Assembly (NCBI GenBank): GCA_016650445.1
Contig: JAENVS010000036.1
Coordinates: 99,116-163,115 of the forward strand
DNA from: Frankiaceae bacterium
GTDB taxonomy: Bacteria; Actinomycetota; Actinomycetes; Mycobacteriales; SCTD01
DNA length: 64,000 nt
Direction: 5' to 3'
The position numbers were made by a program, and so were the translations under genes. Below the pieces are notes generated by a model that saw nothing but the letters and a program-made list of their open reading frames with translations, was not told where the DNA came from and made no database searches. Positions 17,055-28,499 of the stretch are shown one piece after another (position 1 is the stretch's first letter; each line of letters opens with the position of its first letter).

Positions 17055-17088
17055 TACACTTCTCGGCGTTCATGTGAAAGTTTTCACA
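17055..17088 (+). promoter_or_regulatory. Promoter and perfect Rex operator of the menaquinone reductase-nuo operon
   Basis: The 16-mer TGTGAAAGTTTTCACA at 17073-17088 is a perfect TGTGAA-N4-TTCACA palindrome, the Rex operator form. A -10-like TACACT (17055-17060) lies 12 nt upstream, which would put the operator at or just after the transcription start, a classic repression position. The reductase GTG is 17 nt downstream. In Streptomyces Rex is known to control nuo and cyd genes, so NADH-responsive control of this operon is expected. Confidence 0.85.
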
Positions 17089-17105
17089 AAGTCGGGAGAG
17101 CCGCG

Positions 17106-18365
17106 GTGACGACGACGAGCGCTGACGTCATCGTCGTCGGCGCCGGCCCCGCCGGGAGCACCGCCGCCACCGTTCTCGCCCGGGCCGGCATCGACGTGCT
17201 CGTGCTCGAGAAGACCGAGTTCCCGCGCGAGAAGGTCTGCGGCGACGGGCTGACCCCGCGGGCGGTCAAGAGCCTGGTCGACCTCGGCATCGACACCACG
17301 TCGGCGAACGGCTTCGTCCGCAACCGCGGCCTGCGCATCATCGGCGGCGGCATGCGCCTGGAGCTGCCCTGGCCCGAGCTCGCGACCTACCCCGACTACG
17401 GCCTCGTGCGCCCGCGGCTCGACTTCGACGACCTGCTCGCCACGACGGCGCGCAAGGCCGGCGCGCGCCTGCAGACCTCGACCAACGTCACAGGTCCGGT
17501 CCTCGACGCCGCCGGCCGCGTCGTCGGCGTGACCGCGAAGGTCGGGCCGGACAAGCGCGAGCAGACCTTCACCGCGCCGCTGGTCATCGCCGCCGACGGC
17601 GTGAGCGCCCGCCTTGCCCTGGCACTGGGCATCAACAAGCGCGACGACCGGCCGATGGGCGTCGCCGTACGCCGCTACTACACGAGCCCGCGCACCCACG
17701 ACGACATGCTCGAGTCGTGGCTCGAGCTGCGCTCCGACAACGGTGACCTGCTGCCGGGGTACGGCTGGGTCTTCGGCGTCGGTGACGGGACGAGCAACGT
17801 CGGCCTGGGCCTGCTGAACACCACCAAGGCCTGGCAGGAGACCGACTACCGCAAGCTGCTGCAGCGCTGGGTCGGCGGGATGCCCGAGGAGTGGCAGTAC
17901 CGCGAGGAGTTCGCGACCGGCCCCATCCGCGGCGCCGCCCTGCCGATGGGCTTCAACCGTCAGCCGCACTACACCCGCGGCGTGATGCTCGTCGGCGACG
18001 CCGCTGGTGCGGTCAACCCCTTCAACGGCGAAGGCATCGCCTACGCGATGGAGTCGGGCGTGCTGGCCGCCGAGGTCGCGGTTCGGGCGCTCGCGCGGCC
18101 CGAGGGCCCGGTCCGCGAGCAGGCGCTGCACGCCTACCCGGACGCGATGAAGTCGGCGTACGGCGGCTACTACACGCTCGGCCGCGTCTTCGTGCAGCTC
18201 ATCGGCAACCCGCGGGTGATGCAGCTGGCGACCCGACACGGCCTGCCCCACCCGCTGCTCATGAAGTTCACCTTGAAGCTGCTCGCCAACCTGACCGACC
18301 CCCGCGGAGGTGACGTCCTGGACCGCGTCATCAACGGCCTCACGAAGGTCGTCCCTGCCGCCTGA
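17106..18365 (+). CDS. Geranylgeranyl reductase family FAD protein (probable menaquinone reductase, MenJ-like)
   Basis: This flavoprotein (419 residues) is of the type that reduces isoprenoid double bonds; in mycobacteria MenJ saturates one unit of the menaquinone side chain. An N-terminal dinucleotide motif (DVIVVGAGPAGSTAA) is followed by the family motif EKVCGDGLTPRAV and the second FAD motif VMLVGDAAGAVNPFNGEGI. The GTG follows GGGAGAG; upstream in-frame sequence runs through the Rex operator and is not coding. It precedes nuoA by 73 nt, and a polyprenyl synthase gene follows nuoN, which supports a menaquinone role over lipid or chlorophyll metabolism. Confidence 0.88.
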   Translation: MTTTSADVIVVGAGPAGSTAATVLARAGIDVLVLEKTEFPREKVCGDGLTPRAVKSLVDLGIDTTSANGFVRNRGLRIIGGGMRLELPWPELATYPDYGLVRPRLDFDDLLATTARKAGARLQTSTNVTGPVLDAAGRVVGVTAKVGPDKREQTFTAPLVIAADGVSARLALALGINKRDDRPMGVAVRRYYTSPRTHDDMLESWLELRSDNGDLLPGYGWVFGVGDGTSNVGLGLLNTTKAWQETDYRKLLQRWVGGMPEEWQYREEFATGPIRGAALPMGFNRQPHYTRGVMLVGDAAGAVNPFNGEGIAYAMESGVLAAEVAVRALARPEGPVREQALHAYPDAMKSAYGGYYTLGRVFVQLIGNPRVMQLATRHGLPHPLLMKFTLKLLANLTDPRGGDVLDRVINGLTKVVPAA

Positions 18366-18438
18366 CCCGGTCGCCGGAGGGCTCCGGCGCAACAACTAGG
18401 CTGCCCCGTCGGGCCAGCCGAGAGGAAGGAGACACCAG

Positions 18439-18801
18439 GTGCTCAACAACTACGTGCCGATCCTGGTGCTCTTCGTGCTCGCGTTCGGCTTCGCGGGGTT
18501 CTCCGTCGGGGCTGCGACCTTCACCGGTCCGCGCCGCTACAACAGAGCGAAGTACGACGCCTACGAGTGCGGCATCGAGCCGACCCCGCAGCCGATGGGC
18601 GGCGGCCGGTTCCCGGTGAAGTTCTACTTGACCGCGATGCTGTTCATCGTCTTCGACATCGAGATCATCTTCCTCTACCCGTGGGCCGTCGCCTTCAGCC
18701 AGCTCAAGCTGTTCGGCCTCGTCGAGATGGCGCTGTTCATCGGCACGGTCTTCATCGCCTACGCGTACGTGTGGCGCCGCGGCGGACTGGAGTGGGACTA
18801 G
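18439..18801 (+). CDS. nuoA: NADH-quinone oxidoreductase subunit A
   Basis: NuoA is a small membrane subunit near the quinone site of Complex I. The 120 residues show three helices and the family segments [21 protein letters not shown] (cysteine in the flexible loop that closes on the quinone cavity) and [20 protein letters not shown] with its conserved acids. The GTG lies behind AGGAAGGAGA. It is the first of fourteen nuo genes, with 2 nt to nuoB. Confidence 0.96.
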   Translation: MLNNYVPILVLFVLAFGFAGFSVGAATFTGPRRYNRAKYDAYECGIEPTPQPMGGGRFPVKFYLTAMLFIVFDIEIIFLYPWAVAFSQLKLFGLVEMALFIGTVFIAYAYVWRRGGLEWD

Positions 18802-18803
18802 AG

Positions 18804-19397
18804 ATGGGTCTCGAGGAGAAGCTCCCCAGCGGCATCCTGCTGTCGACGGTCGAGGGCGTCGTCAACTGGTCGCGCAAGTCGTCGCTGTGGCCCGCGACGT
18901 TCGGTCTCGCCTGCTGCGCCATCGAGATGATGGCGACCGGTGCCGGCCGCTACGACCTCGCGCGCTTCGGCATGGAGGTCTTCCGCCCGTCACCCCGCCA
19001 GGCCGACCTGATGATCGTCGCCGGCCGCGTCTCGCAGAAGATGGCTCCCGTCGTACGCCAGATCTACGACCAGATGCCCGAGCCCAAGTGGGTCATCGCC
19101 ATGGGCGTCTGCGCCAGCAGCGGCGGCATGTTCAACAACTACGCGATCGTGCAGGGTGTCGACCACATCGTGCCGGTCGACATGTACCTCCCCGGCTGCC
19201 CGCCGCGCCCGGAGATGCTGATGGACGCCATCCTCAAGCTGCACGACAAGATCATGGACGAGCCGCTCGGCGCCAACGCCAAGCGCCGCGAGCGCGAGGG
19301 CTACCAGCCGCGCGAGCTCGTCGCGAGCAGCCAGCGCTACACGAAGGAAGGCAAGAAGGCGTCACGTGCCGCGTTCTTCGCGGAGCGCAAGTCATGA
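18804..19397 (+). CDS. nuoB: NADH-quinone oxidoreductase subunit B
   Basis: NuoB carries cluster N2, which hands electrons to the quinone. The four ligands are visible: the tandem pair in [11 protein letters not shown] (C37, C38), C103 in MGVCASSGG and C132 in LPGCPPRPE. It is 197 residues long with the usual basic tail. The ATG is 2 nt after nuoA and the stop overlaps nuoC by 4 nt. A second nuoB-like gene lies at 34872, but only this copy sits in the full operon. Confidence 0.97.
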   Translation: MGLEEKLPSGILLSTVEGVVNWSRKSSLWPATFGLACCAIEMMATGAGRYDLARFGMEVFRPSPRQADLMIVAGRVSQKMAPVVRQIYDQMPEPKWVIAMGVCASSGGMFNNYAIVQGVDHIVPVDMYLPGCPPRPEMLMDAILKLHDKIMDEPLGANAKRREREGYQPRELVASSQRYTKEGKKASRAAFFAERKS

Positions 19398-20116
19398 GCG
19401 AGTCCACCGACCTCTCGACCGGAGGCCCTACGCCGGAAGGGCGCACGCCCGGTGCCGTCGACGTGGGCATGGGGACGGACTCGCGCGTCACATCAGACAT
19501 GTTCGGCGCGACGTTCGGCGGTGACACGTCCGGCTTCGGCGGCCTGGTGCGGCAGACCCCGGCCGACGTCGGCACGCCACGTCCGTACGGCGGCTGGTTC
19601 GACGAGTTCGCCGACACCCTCGAGGCGGTCTACTCGGGCTTCGCCGACGCGGTCACCAAGGTCGTCGTGTACCGCGACGAGATCACCGTGCACGTCAAGC
19701 CGGCCAAGGTCGCCGAGGTCGCTCAGGTCATGCGCGACGACGAGAACCTGCGCTTCGAGCTCCTCTCGAACCTGTCCGGTGTCGACTACCCGTCGCAGGC
19801 CGAGCGGTTGCACGTCGTCTACAACCTGACGTCGATGACGTACCGCCGACGGGTCCGGCTGGAGACCGCAGTCACGGTCGAGGACCCGCACGTCGCCAGC
19901 GTCTGCGGCCCTTACCCGACCGCCGACTTCCACGAGCGCGAGTGCTGGGACATGTTCGGCGTCATCTTCGACGGCCACCCCGCGCTGACCCGCATCCTCA
20001 TGCCGGACGACTGGCCGGGTCACCCGCAGCGCAAGGACTACCCGCTCGGCGGCGTACCGGTCGAGTACAAGGGCGCGCAGATCCCGCCTCCGGACGAGCG
20101 GAGGGCGTACGCGTGA
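19394..20116 (+). CDS. nuoC: NADH-quinone oxidoreductase subunit C
   Basis: NuoC is a peripheral-arm scaffold subunit that packs against NuoD. The 240 residues include the signature [20 protein letters not shown] and the end [13 protein letters not shown]. An unusually long N-terminal leader (about 60 residues, Gly/Thr-rich) precedes the domain. The ATG and the nuoB stop overlap (ATGA); the GTG of nuoD overlaps its stop. Confidence 0.96.
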   Translation: MSESTDLSTGGPTPEGRTPGAVDVGMGTDSRVTSDMFGATFGGDTSGFGGLVRQTPADVGTPRPYGGWFDEFADTLEAVYSGFADAVTKVVVYRDEITVHVKPAKVAEVAQVMRDDENLRFELLSNLSGVDYPSQAERLHVVYNLTSMTYRRRVRLETAVTVEDPHVASVCGPYPTADFHERECWDMFGVIFDGHPALTRILMPDDWPGHPQRKDYPLGGVPVEYKGAQIPPPDERRAYA

Positions 20117-21429
20117 CCGTCACCGATCCGTACGCCGCTGCTGCGCGGGAGACGACCGAGGGACGCGTCTACACCGTCACCGGTGGCGACTGGGACACCA
20201 TCCAGCCCTCCGACGAGGAAGAGCGCCTCGTCATCAACATGGGTCCGCAGCACCCGTCGACCCATGGGGTGCTGCGCCTCGTCCTCGAGCTCGAGGGCGA
20301 GACCGTCACCCAGGCCCGCACCGTCATCGGCTACCTGCACACGGGTATCGAGAAGAACCTCGAGTACCGCAACTGGACGCAGGGCGTCACCTTCGTCACG
20401 CGCATGGACTACCTGTCCAACGCGTTCAACGAGACCGTCTACTGCCTCGGCGTCGAGAAGCTGCTGGGCGTCGAGGTGCCGGAGCGCGCCACCGTCATCC
20501 GCGTGCTCATGATGGAGCTGCAGCGCGTCGCGTCGCACCTGGTCTGGCTCGCCACCGGAGGCATGGAGCTCGGTGCGCTGACCGCGATGACCAACGGCTT
20601 CCGCGAGCGCGAGCTGATCCTCGACGTCCTCGAGACCATCACCGGCCAGCGGATGAATCCCGCCTACGTCCGCCCGGGCGGTGTCGCGCAGGACTTGCCG
20701 CCGGGTGCGGTCGAGAAGATCCTCGACCTGCTCGAGGTGCTGCGCGAGCGGTTGCCGACGTACGACGACCTGCTCACGGGCAACCCGATCTGGCAGCGCA
20801 GGTTGCAGGGCGTCGCCCACCTCGACCTGCAGGGCTGCCTCGCCCTCGGTGTCACCGGCCCGATCCTGCGGTCGGCCGGGCTGGCGTGGGACATGCGCAA
20901 GACCGAGCCTTACTGCGGATACGAGAACTACGACTTCGAGGTGCCGACCGAGACGACCGCCGATGCCTGGGGGCGCTACCGCGTCCGCATGGCAGAGATG
21001 TGGGAGTCGCTGAAGATCATCGACCAGGCGCTCGACAAGCTCGAGCCGGGACCGGTCATGGTGCAGGACCGCAAGATCGGCTGGCCGGCCCAGCTCGCAC
21101 TCGGACCCGACGGGCTCGGCAACTCGCTCGACCACGTGAAGAAGATCATGGGCACCTCGATGGAGGCGCTCATCCACCACTTCAAGCTCGTGACAGAGGG
21201 CTTCCGCGTGCCGGCCGGGCAGGTCTACGTCGCCATCGAGAACCCGCGCGGCGAGCTGGGTGCGCACGTCGTGAGTGACGGTGGCACCCGCCCCTACCGC
21301 GTGCACGTGCGCGACCCAGGGTTCGTCAACCTTCAATCCGCCTCCGCGATGTGCGAGGGCAGCCTCATCGCCGACGCCATTGCGGCCGTCGCCTCGATCG
21401 ACCCCGTCATGGGTGGAGTGGACCGCTAG
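20113..21429 (+). CDS. nuoD: NADH-quinone oxidoreductase subunit D
   Basis: NuoD forms most of the quinone-binding pocket. The 438-residue protein shows [20 protein letters not shown], the conserved HTGIEKN, RMDYLSN and the C-terminal [17 protein letters not shown]. The histidine of the HPSTHG loop and a tyrosine on the NuoD helix face the quinone head group in known structures. The GTG overlaps nuoC by 4 nt, and the stop shares one base with the nuoE start. Confidence 0.97.
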   Translation: MTVTDPYAAAARETTEGRVYTVTGGDWDTIQPSDEEERLVINMGPQHPSTHGVLRLVLELEGETVTQARTVIGYLHTGIEKNLEYRNWTQGVTFVTRMDYLSNAFNETVYCLGVEKLLGVEVPERATVIRVLMMELQRVASHLVWLATGGMELGALTAMTNGFRERELILDVLETITGQRMNPAYVRPGGVAQDLPPGAVEKILDLLEVLRERLPTYDDLLTGNPIWQRRLQGVAHLDLQGCLALGVTGPILRSAGLAWDMRKTEPYCGYENYDFEVPTETTADAWGRYRVRMAEMWESLKIIDQALDKLEPGPVMVQDRKIGWPAQLALGPDGLGNSLDHVKKIMGTSMEALIHHFKLVTEGFRVPAGQVYVAIENPRGELGAHVVSDGGTRPYRVHVRDPGFVNLQSASAMCEGSLIADAIAAVASIDPVMGGVDR

Positions 21430-22127
21430 TGCTGACCGACAAGACGCGCGAAGAGGCGCGGCAGATCATCGCGCGCTATCCCAAGGCGCGTTCGGCGCTG
21501 CTGCCGATGCTGCACCTGGTGCAGTCGGAGGACGGCTACGTCAGCCCCGAGGGCATCACGCTCTGCGCGGAGGAGCTCGGCCTCACCAAGGCCGAGGTCG
21601 GTGCGGTCGCGACGTTCTACACGATGTACCGCCGCAAGCCGGCCGGCACCTACCACGTGGGGGTGTGCACCAACACGCTGTGCGCGGTGCTCGGCGGCGA
21701 CGCGATCCTCGACTCGCTTAAGGATCACCTCGGCATCGGGCACAACGAGACGACCGACGACGGCACGGTCAGCCTCGAGCACATCGAGTGCAACGCGGCC
21801 TGCGACTTCGCACCGGTGGTGATGGTCAACTGGGAGTTCTACGACAACCAGACCCCGACCTCGGCGCGGGAGCTCGTCGACGGCTGCCGGGCCGGCAACC
21901 CGCCCGCGCCGACGCGCGGTGCGTCGAGCCTGTGCACCTTCAAGCAGATGGAGCGCGTGCTGGCCGGCTTCCCGGACGGGCGCGCCAACGAAGGCGTGCA
22001 GGCCGGCCCCCCGTCGCTCGTCGGACTGAAGCTCGCGCAGCAGCGGGGCGACACCGCGCCGGCGTACCCCGACGGCACGACCCCGGGCGCCGAGAAGCCG
22101 AAGCAGCAGGAGGCGGACGCGCAGTGA
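21429..22127 (+). CDS. nuoE: NADH-quinone oxidoreductase subunit E
   Basis: NuoE carries the [2Fe-2S] cluster N1a next to the NADH site. Two cysteine pairs are visible, VCTNTLCAVLGGD and ECNAACDFAP. The domain takes the first 165 or so residues; a 65-residue Pro/Gly-rich tail follows, making 232 in all, longer than the E. coli protein but common in actinobacteria. The GTG starts on the last base of the nuoD stop. Confidence 0.95.
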   Translation: MLTDKTREEARQIIARYPKARSALLPMLHLVQSEDGYVSPEGITLCAEELGLTKAEVGAVATFYTMYRRKPAGTYHVGVCTNTLCAVLGGDAILDSLKDHLGIGHNETTDDGTVSLEHIECNAACDFAPVVMVNWEFYDNQTPTSARELVDGCRAGNPPAPTRGASSLCTFKQMERVLAGFPDGRANEGVQAGPPSLVGLKLAQQRGDTAPAYPDGTTPGAEKPKQQEADAQ

Positions 22128-23422
22128 CGTTCACTCCTGTGCTGTCGGCCGGTTGGGGCGACAGCGACTCGTTCACCCTCGACGGCTACACCCGTCGCGG
22201 TGGCTACGACGCGCTCACGAAGGCGCTGGCCATGGACCCCGACGCGCTGATCTCCTTGGTCAAGGAGTCCGGGCTGCGCGGTCGTGGCGGCGCCGGCTTC
22301 CCGACCGGCATGAAGTGGGGCTTCATCCCGCAGGGCGACGGCAAGCCGCATTACTTGGTCGTCAACGCCGACGAGTCCGAGCCGGGCACCTGCAAGGACA
22401 TCCCGCTCATGCTGGCCAACCCGCACGTCCTCGTCGAGGGCGTCGCGATCTCGTCGTACGCGATCCGCGCGAACCACGCCTTCATCTACGTCCGGGGTGA
22501 GGTCACCCACGTCGTACGCCGACTGCAGCAGGCCGTTGCTGACGCCTACGACGCCGGCCACCTCGGCAAGAACATCGCCGGCTCCGGCTACGACCTCGAC
22601 GTGGTCGTCCACGCCGGCGCAGGTGCCTACATCTGCGGCGAGGAGACCGCGCTCCTCGACTCGCTGGAGGGCTACCGCGGGCAGCCGCGACTCCGCCCGC
22701 CGTTCCCGGCCACGCATGGCCTGTACGGCGCCCCCACGGTCATCAACAACGTCGAGTCCATCGCCTCCGTCCCGGCCATCGTGCTCGGCGGCGCGGAGTG
22801 GTTCGCGTCGATGGGGACCGAGAAGAGCAAGGGCTTCACGCTCTACTCGCTGTCGGGTCACGTGAGGAACCCCGGGCAGTTCGAGGGCCCGCTCGGCCTG
22901 ACGCTGCGCCAGCTGCTCGACCTGTCCGGCGGAATGCGTGAAGGCCGCACGCTGAAGTTCTGGACGCCGGGCGGTTCGTCGACCCCGATCCTCACCGATG
23001 CGCACCTCGACGTACCCCTCGACTACGAGGCCGTCGGTGCAGCCGGGTCGATGCTCGGCACGAAGGCGCTGCAGTGCTTCGACGACACGACCTGCGTCGT
23101 GCGCGCCGTACTGCGGTGGACCGAGTTCTACGCGCACGAGTCGTGCGGAAAGTGCACGCCGTGCCGCGAGGGGACCTACTGGATGGTGCAGATCCTGGCG
23201 CGCCTGGAGGCGGGTGACGGCACCGAGGAAGACCTCGCCACGCTGCTCGACACCTGCGACAACATCCTCGGGCGCGCCTTCTGCGCGCTCGGTGACGGCG
23301 CGACGAGCCCGATCACCTCGGCCATCCAGTACTTCCGCGACGAGTTCGTCCAGCACATGACCGGCAAGGGCTGCCCCTTCGACCCCGTCGCATCCACCGT
23401 CTTTGCGGCGGCCTCGTCATGA
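22124..23422 (+). CDS. nuoF: NADH-quinone oxidoreductase subunit F
   Basis: NuoF binds NADH, FMN and cluster N3, the electron entry point of Complex I. The 432 residues contain the glycine-rich flavin/NADH loop [37 protein letters not shown] and the N3 ligand motif [12 protein letters not shown] with a further cysteine in [13 protein letters not shown]. The GTG overlaps nuoE by 4 nt and the stop overlaps the nuoG ATG by 4 nt. Confidence 0.97.
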   Translation: MTFTPVLSAGWGDSDSFTLDGYTRRGGYDALTKALAMDPDALISLVKESGLRGRGGAGFPTGMKWGFIPQGDGKPHYLVVNADESEPGTCKDIPLMLANPHVLVEGVAISSYAIRANHAFIYVRGEVTHVVRRLQQAVADAYDAGHLGKNIAGSGYDLDVVVHAGAGAYICGEETALLDSLEGYRGQPRLRPPFPATHGLYGAPTVINNVESIASVPAIVLGGAEWFASMGTEKSKGFTLYSLSGHVRNPGQFEGPLGLTLRQLLDLSGGMREGRTLKFWTPGGSSTPILTDAHLDVPLDYEAVGAAGSMLGTKALQCFDDTTCVVRAVLRWTEFYAHESCGKCTPCREGTYWMVQILARLEAGDGTEEDLATLLDTCDNILGRAFCALGDGATSPITSAIQYFRDEFVQHMTGKGCPFDPVASTVFAAASS

Positions 23423-25803
23423 CCGCGACCCAGGATGTGCAGACGACTGTCCCTCGCCCAGACGACCTCATCACGTTGACGATCGACGGGTTCGAGGTCT
23501 CGGTGCCGAAGGGCACTCTGGTCATCCGGGCGGCCGAGCTGCTCGGCATCCAGATCCCGCGGTTCTGCGACCACCCGCTGCTCGAGCCGGTCGGTGCCTG
23601 CCGCCAGTGCATCGTCGAGGTCGAGGGCCAACGCAAGCCGCTCGCGTCGTGCACGACGACGGTGACCGAGGGCATGGTCGTCAAGACGCAGCTCACCTCG
23701 CCGGTCGCGAAGAAGGCGCAGGAGGGCACCCTCGAGCTGCTGCTCATCAACCACCCGCTCGACTGCCCCGTCTGCGACAAGGGCGGCGAGTGCCCGCTGC
23801 AGAACCAGACGATGAGCCACGGCAACGACGAGAGCCGCTTCCACGACGTGAAGCGCACGTTCCCGAAGCCGATCGCCATCTCCTCGCAGGTGCTGCTCGA
23901 CCGCGAGCGGTGCGTGCTCTGCGCGCGGTGCACGCGGTTCCAGCAGCAGATCGCCGGCGACCCGTTCATCGAGATGTTCGAGCGCGGCGCCCTGCAGCAG
24001 GTCGCGATCTACGCCGACCAGCCCTTCGAGAGCTACTTCTCGGGCAACACCGTGCAGATCTGCCCGGTCGGCGCGCTCACCGGGGCGGCGTACCGCTTCC
24101 GGGCCCGGCCGTTCGACCTCGTCTCCAGCCCGATGGTGTGCGAGCACTGCGCATCGGGGTGCTCACTGCGCACCGACCATCGACGCGGCAAGGTGCTGCG
24201 CCGGCTGGCCGGCGACGCCCCCGAGGTCAACGAGGAGTGGAACTGCGACAAGGGCCGGTGGGCCTTCACCTACGCCACCCAGCCCGACCGCATCACCTCC
24301 CCGCTCGTCCGCGACTACGACACCGGCCGGCTGGTCGAGGCCTCGTGGACCGAGGCCCTCGAGCGCGCCGCGCGCGGGCTCGGCTTTGCGCGTGCGGGCA
24401 AGGGCGTCGGCGTCCTGCCCGGCGGCCGGCTCACCGTCGAGGACGCCTACGCGTACTCCAAGTTCGCCCGGGTCGCTCTCGGCACCAACGACATCGACGC
24501 GCGCGTGCGTCCGCACTCCGACGAGGAGTCCGACTTCCTCGCCGCGCACGTCGCCGGTCGCTACCTCGAGGTCACGTACGCCGACCTGGAGAGCGCCCCC
24601 TCCGTGCTGATCGCCGGCTTCGAGCCCGAGGAGGAGTCGCCGATCGTCTTCCTACGGCTGCGCAAGGGCGTGCGCCGGAACGGGACGAAGGTCGTCACCC
24701 TTGCGCCGTTCCGCAGTCCCGGCGCGGTGAAGCTCGACGCGACCCTGATCCAGACCGTCCCCGGCGACGAGGCGCGGGCGCTCGCCGAGCTCGACCGCAC
24801 CAGCCTGCCGGCGGGATCGCTCATCCTCGTCGGCGAGCGGCTCGCCTCCGTGCCCGGCGCCCTCAGCGCCGCAGCGAACCTGGCCGCCGACACCGGAGCC
24901 GCGCTGGCGTGGATCCCGCGTCGTGCGGGCGAGCGCGGAGCGATCGACGCCGGATGCCTGCCCACGCTGCTTCCCGGCGGCCGGTCGCTGAGCGATGCCG
25001 GTGCCCTCGGCTGGCGCGACGTGCCCACCACGAGGGGTCGTGACCTCACGGGCATCCTCACGGCCGCGCGCGATGGCGAGCTCGACGCCCTGGTCGTCGG
25101 CGCCGTCGACCCGGCTGACTGCCCGGACACCGAGCTGGCACTCGACGGGCTCGACAACGTGGGCTTCCTGGTGAGCCTCGAGCTGCGACGCTCCCCGGTC
25201 ACCGACCGGGCCGACGTGGTGCTCCCTGTCGCGGCGGCCGTCGAGAAGGGCGGGACGTTCCTCGACTGGGAAGGCCGCGCGCGACCGTTCGAGGCGGTCC
25301 TTCGCACCAGCGGGGCCTTGCCCGACGGTCGGGTGCTGCACGTGCTCGCCGATGAGATGGACCGCCCGATCGACCTGCCCGATGTCGCGGCGACCCGCGC
25401 CGAGATCGGTCGGGTCGGCACGTCCTCCGCGCGCGCAAGCATGACCGCGGTCGATGCGGCGAGCGCGCCCGCGCGACAGGCTGGTGAGGCCGTCCTCGCG
25501 TCCTGGCACTGGTTGCTCGATGACGGCTCGCTGCAGGACGGCGAGCCCTTCCTTGCCGGCACCGCCAAGCAGCCACGCCTGCACCTGTCGGCGGCGACCG
25601 CAGCGGAGATCGGCGCCTCGCAAGGGGATCCGGTCACCGTGAGCACCGACCGGGGCAGCATCACCCTGCCGCTCGTCGTGGCCGACCTCCCCGACGGTGT
25701 CGTCTGGCTCCCGACGCGCACGCCGGACGCTGCGATCCGTCGCGACCTCGCCGCGGCCCACGGTGATGTCGTGCGCCTGAGCGCGGGGAGCGTGACCGCA
25801 TGA
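23419..25803 (+). CDS. nuoG: NADH-quinone oxidoreductase subunit G
   Basis: NuoG (794 residues) holds several clusters: N1b in a plant-ferredoxin-like domain ([15 protein letters not shown]), N5 ([13 protein letters not shown] region) and N4 ([10 protein letters not shown] with QICPVGALT). It also has the extra N7 motif (CEHCASGC, later NCDKGRW), present in E. coli and many actinobacteria but absent from mitochondria. The rest is a molybdopterin-oxidoreductase-like fold without obvious cofactor ligands. ATG and TGA overlaps join it to nuoF and nuoH. Confidence 0.96.
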   Translation: MTATQDVQTTVPRPDDLITLTIDGFEVSVPKGTLVIRAAELLGIQIPRFCDHPLLEPVGACRQCIVEVEGQRKPLASCTTTVTEGMVVKTQLTSPVAKKAQEGTLELLLINHPLDCPVCDKGGECPLQNQTMSHGNDESRFHDVKRTFPKPIAISSQVLLDRERCVLCARCTRFQQQIAGDPFIEMFERGALQQVAIYADQPFESYFSGNTVQICPVGALTGAAYRFRARPFDLVSSPMVCEHCASGCSLRTDHRRGKVLRRLAGDAPEVNEEWNCDKGRWAFTYATQPDRITSPLVRDYDTGRLVEASWTEALERAARGLGFARAGKGVGVLPGGRLTVEDAYAYSKFARVALGTNDIDARVRPHSDEESDFLAAHVAGRYLEVTYADLESAPSVLIAGFEPEEESPIVFLRLRKGVRRNGTKVVTLAPFRSPGAVKLDATLIQTVPGDEARALAELDRTSLPAGSLILVGERLASVPGALSAAANLAADTGAALAWIPRRAGERGAIDAGCLPTLLPGGRSLSDAGALGWRDVPTTRGRDLTGILTAARDGELDALVVGAVDPADCPDTELALDGLDNVGFLVSLELRRSPVTDRADVVLPVAAAVEKGGTFLDWEGRARPFEAVLRTSGALPDGRVLHVLADEMDRPIDLPDVAATRAEIGRVGTSSARASMTAVDAASAPARQAGEAVLASWHWLLDDGSLQDGEPFLAGTAKQPRLHLSAATAAEIGASQGDPVTVSTDRGSITLPLVVADLPDGVVWLPTRTPDAAIRRDLAAAHGDVVRLSAGSVTA

Positions 25804-27224
25804 TCGGCTCGCTCGCCGTACTCGCGGCTGACGACAACACCCAGCTGCCACTGACCAGCTTCGGCAACGAGCCGTTCTGGCTCACCATCGGCAAGGCGGT
25901 GTTCGTCTTCGTCCTGCTGGTCGTGCTGACGCTGTTCTCGATCGTGTTCGAGCGCAAGATCGTGTCGTACATGCAGCAGCGCATCGGGCCCAACCGGGTC
26001 GGCCCGCGCGGCTACCTGCAGTCGCTCGCTGACGGTCTGAAGCTGGCGCTCAAGGAAGAGATCATCCCGCAGCTCGCGGACAAGCCCGTCTACATCCTGG
26101 CGCCGATCATCGCCGCCGTACCGGCGTTCCTGGCGTTCTCGGTGATCCCGTTCGGACCCAAGGTGTCGATCGCCGGCCATCAGACCGCGCTGCAGCTGAC
26201 CGACCTGCCCGTCGGCGTGCTGTTCATCTTCGCCTGCTCGAGCCTCGGCGTGTTCGGCATCGTGCTCGCGGGTTGGTCGAGCGGTTCGACGTACCCCTTG
26301 CTCGGCGGGTTGCGCAGCGCAGCGCAGGTCATCAGCTACGAGATCGCGATGGGCCTCTCACTGGTCGCCGTGTTCCTGTACGCCGGCTCGCTCTCGACGA
26401 GCGAGATCGTGGCGGCCCAGGTCTCCACGACGTTCGACGTCTTCGGTACGACGCTGCCGAAGCCCGGGTGGTTCATCGTCACGCTGCCGGTGTCGTTCGT
26501 CATCTACACGATCGCCATGGTGGGCGAGACCAACCGCGCGCCGTTCGACCTCCCCGAGGCCGAGAGCGAGCTGGTCGGCGGCTTCCACACCGAGTACACG
26601 TCGCTGAAGTTCGCGATGTTCTTCCTCGCCGAGTACATCAACATGATCACCGTCTCCGCACTCGCCGTGACGCTGTTCCTCGGCGGGTGGCAGGCACCCT
26701 TCCCGTTCTCGCGGGTCGACTGGATGACCACGGGCTGGTTCCCGATGGTGTGGTTCATCCTCAAGGTCGTCGGCTTCATCTTCGTGTTCGTCTGGCTGCG
26801 CGGCACGCTGCCCCGGATGCGCTACGACCAGTTCATGAAGTTCGGCTGGAAGGTGCTCGTCCCCATCAGCCTCGTGTGGATCCTGCTCGTCGCGGCGATC
26901 CGCACCGCAACGCTCGAGGTGGCGGACCGCCAGTCGCTGCTCATGGTCGTCTTCGGCATCTTCCTCGTCGTGATGATCGTGTTCTACCTGCTGCCCCAGC
27001 CCGAACCCGACCAGCACCCGGCCGAGGGATCTGGCCTCGAGCTGCTGCCGCTGAGCCAGGGCGGCTTCCCCACACCGCCGCTCGACCTGGTCGTCCCGCC
27101 GACGCCGCGCTCCCTGGCTGCCGTCGGAGCGGTGCCGGCGGGGCCGGCGACGAGCACGGCACTGCCTACGTCTCCCTTGGCGGGCCCTCCTGCGACCCCA
27201 GACGACGAGGTTGACCGTGGCTAG
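25800..27224 (+). CDS. nuoH: NADH-quinone oxidoreductase subunit H
   Basis: NuoH is the membrane subunit that links the quinone cavity to the proton path. The 474 residues show eight or more helices and the motifs [21 protein letters not shown] and [20 protein letters not shown] with the acids of the E-channel. The last 90 or so residues are a Pro/Ala-rich hydrophilic tail (after [13 protein letters not shown]), an actinobacterial extension of unknown use. It overlaps nuoG by 4 nt and nuoI by 8 nt. Confidence 0.96.
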   Translation: MIGSLAVLAADDNTQLPLTSFGNEPFWLTIGKAVFVFVLLVVLTLFSIVFERKIVSYMQQRIGPNRVGPRGYLQSLADGLKLALKEEIIPQLADKPVYILAPIIAAVPAFLAFSVIPFGPKVSIAGHQTALQLTDLPVGVLFIFACSSLGVFGIVLAGWSSGSTYPLLGGLRSAAQVISYEIAMGLSLVAVFLYAGSLSTSEIVAAQVSTTFDVFGTTLPKPGWFIVTLPVSFVIYTIAMVGETNRAPFDLPEAESELVGGFHTEYTSLKFAMFFLAEYINMITVSALAVTLFLGGWQAPFPFSRVDWMTTGWFPMVWFILKVVGFIFVFVWLRGTLPRMRYDQFMKFGWKVLVPISLVWILLVAAIRTATLEVADRQSLLMVVFGIFLVVMIVFYLLPQPEPDQHPAEGSGLELLPLSQGGFPTPPLDLVVPPTPRSLAAVGAVPAGPATSTALPTSPLAGPPATPDDEVDRG

Positions 27225-27762
27225 CTTCCTGGACCCGGTGAAGGGCTTCGGGCTCACCTTCTCGACGATGTTCAAGAAGGCGACGACGGAGAGCTACCCG
27301 GAGGACGTGCGACCGACCGCGCCGCGCTATCACGGCCGGCACATGCTCAACCGGCACCCCGACGGCCTGGAGAAGTGCATCGGCTGCGAGCTGTGCGCCT
27401 GGGCCTGCCCCGCCGACGCGATCTACGTCGAGGGCGCCGACAACACCGATGCCCGCCGCTACTCGCCCGGCGAGCGCTACGCCGCCGTCTACCAGATCAA
27501 CTACCTGCGCTGCATCTTCTGCGGCCTGTGCATCGAGGCCTGTCCGACGCGGTCGCTGACGATGACCAACGAGTACGAGCTCGCCGACGACAGCCGGCAG
27601 GACCTGATCTTCACGAAGGAGCAGCTGCTCGCACCACTGCTGCCCGGGATGGAGCAGCCACCGCACCCGATGCGGCTCGGCACGAGCGACGCCGACTACT
27701 ACCTCGGAGCTGCCAGCCCTGGTGACCGAGCCGGCGAGCCGGTCCAGCGGGACGTCCGATGA
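27217..27762 (+). CDS. nuoI: NADH-quinone oxidoreductase subunit I
   Basis: NuoI has two [4Fe-4S] clusters (N6a, N6b) that pass electrons to N2. The ligand blocks are [20 protein letters not shown] and [18 protein letters not shown]. It is 181 residues long. I chose the GTG (VASFLDPV) because GAGG lies 6 nt before it; a TTG two codons upstream is an alternative. It overlaps nuoH by 8 nt and nuoJ by 4 nt. The short paralogue at 35860 lacks the C-terminal region. Confidence 0.96.
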   Translation: MASFLDPVKGFGLTFSTMFKKATTESYPEDVRPTAPRYHGRHMLNRHPDGLEKCIGCELCAWACPADAIYVEGADNTDARRYSPGERYAAVYQINYLRCIFCGLCIEACPTRSLTMTNEYELADDSRQDLIFTKEQLLAPLLPGMEQPPHPMRLGTSDADYYLGAASPGDRAGEPVQRDVR

Positions 27763-28499
27763 GCGCGCTCGCCGCTGTGTCCACCGGGGAGGCGATCACC
27801 TTCTGGGTGCTCGGTCCTCTTGCCGTCATCGCCGCCGTGATGATGGTGCTGTCGCGCAACGCCGTGCACGCCGCCTTGTGGCTGGCCGGGGTCATGCTCG
27901 CCCTCGCCGGGCTCTACGCCGCACAAGATGCCCCGTTCCTCGCCGCGGTGCAGGTCATCGTCTACACCGGCGCCGTGCTGATGCTGTTCCTGTTCGTCCT
28001 GATGCTCGTGGGCGTCGACTCGAGCGACTCGCTCGTCGAGACGCTGCGCGGCCAGCGGCTGGCGTCCTTCGTGCTCGGCCTCGGGTTCGCCGTACTGCTC
28101 ATCAGCGCGCTGGCCGCCGGCACCGACGGTGGCGACGGCGTCGGCCTGGAGGAGGTCAACGCCGAGGGCAACGTCATCGGGATCGCCCGGCTGCTGTTCA
28201 CCAACTACGTCTTCGCCTTCGAGATCACCAGCGCGCTGCTCATCACCGCGGCGCTGGGCGCGATGGTGCTCGCGCACAAGGAGAAGGGGCCCGAGTCCCT
28301 CAACCAGCGCCAGCTGTCCCGGGCCCGGTTCGCCAGCGGCCACCCGCACCCGCTGCCCGGGCCCGGTGTGTTCGCGGAGCACGACTCCACAGCGACAGCG
28401 GCGCTGCTGCCCGACGGCAGTGAGGCACCGGGAAGCGTTGACGCTGCCCTCAGCGAGGCGCACACGGGTGACACGGGAGGATCGGTGCACCACCGATGA
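27759..28499 (+). CDS. nuoJ: NADH-quinone oxidoreductase subunit J
   Basis: NuoJ is a membrane subunit with five helices. Its third helix carries the segment [20 protein letters not shown], where a pi-bulge changes shape during turnover. The 246 residues end in a hydrophilic tail of about 70 residues ([15 protein letters not shown] onwards), typical of actinobacterial NuoJ. It overlaps nuoI and nuoK by 4 nt each. Confidence 0.94.
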   Translation: MSALAAVSTGEAITFWVLGPLAVIAAVMMVLSRNAVHAALWLAGVMLALAGLYAAQDAPFLAAVQVIVYTGAVLMLFLFVLMLVGVDSSDSLVETLRGQRLASFVLGLGFAVLLISALAAGTDGGDGVGLEEVNAEGNVIGIARLLFTNYVFAFEITSALLITAALGAMVLAHKEKGPESLNQRQLSRARFASGHPHPLPGPGVFAEHDSTATAALLPDGSEAPGSVDAALSEAHTGDTGGSVHHR

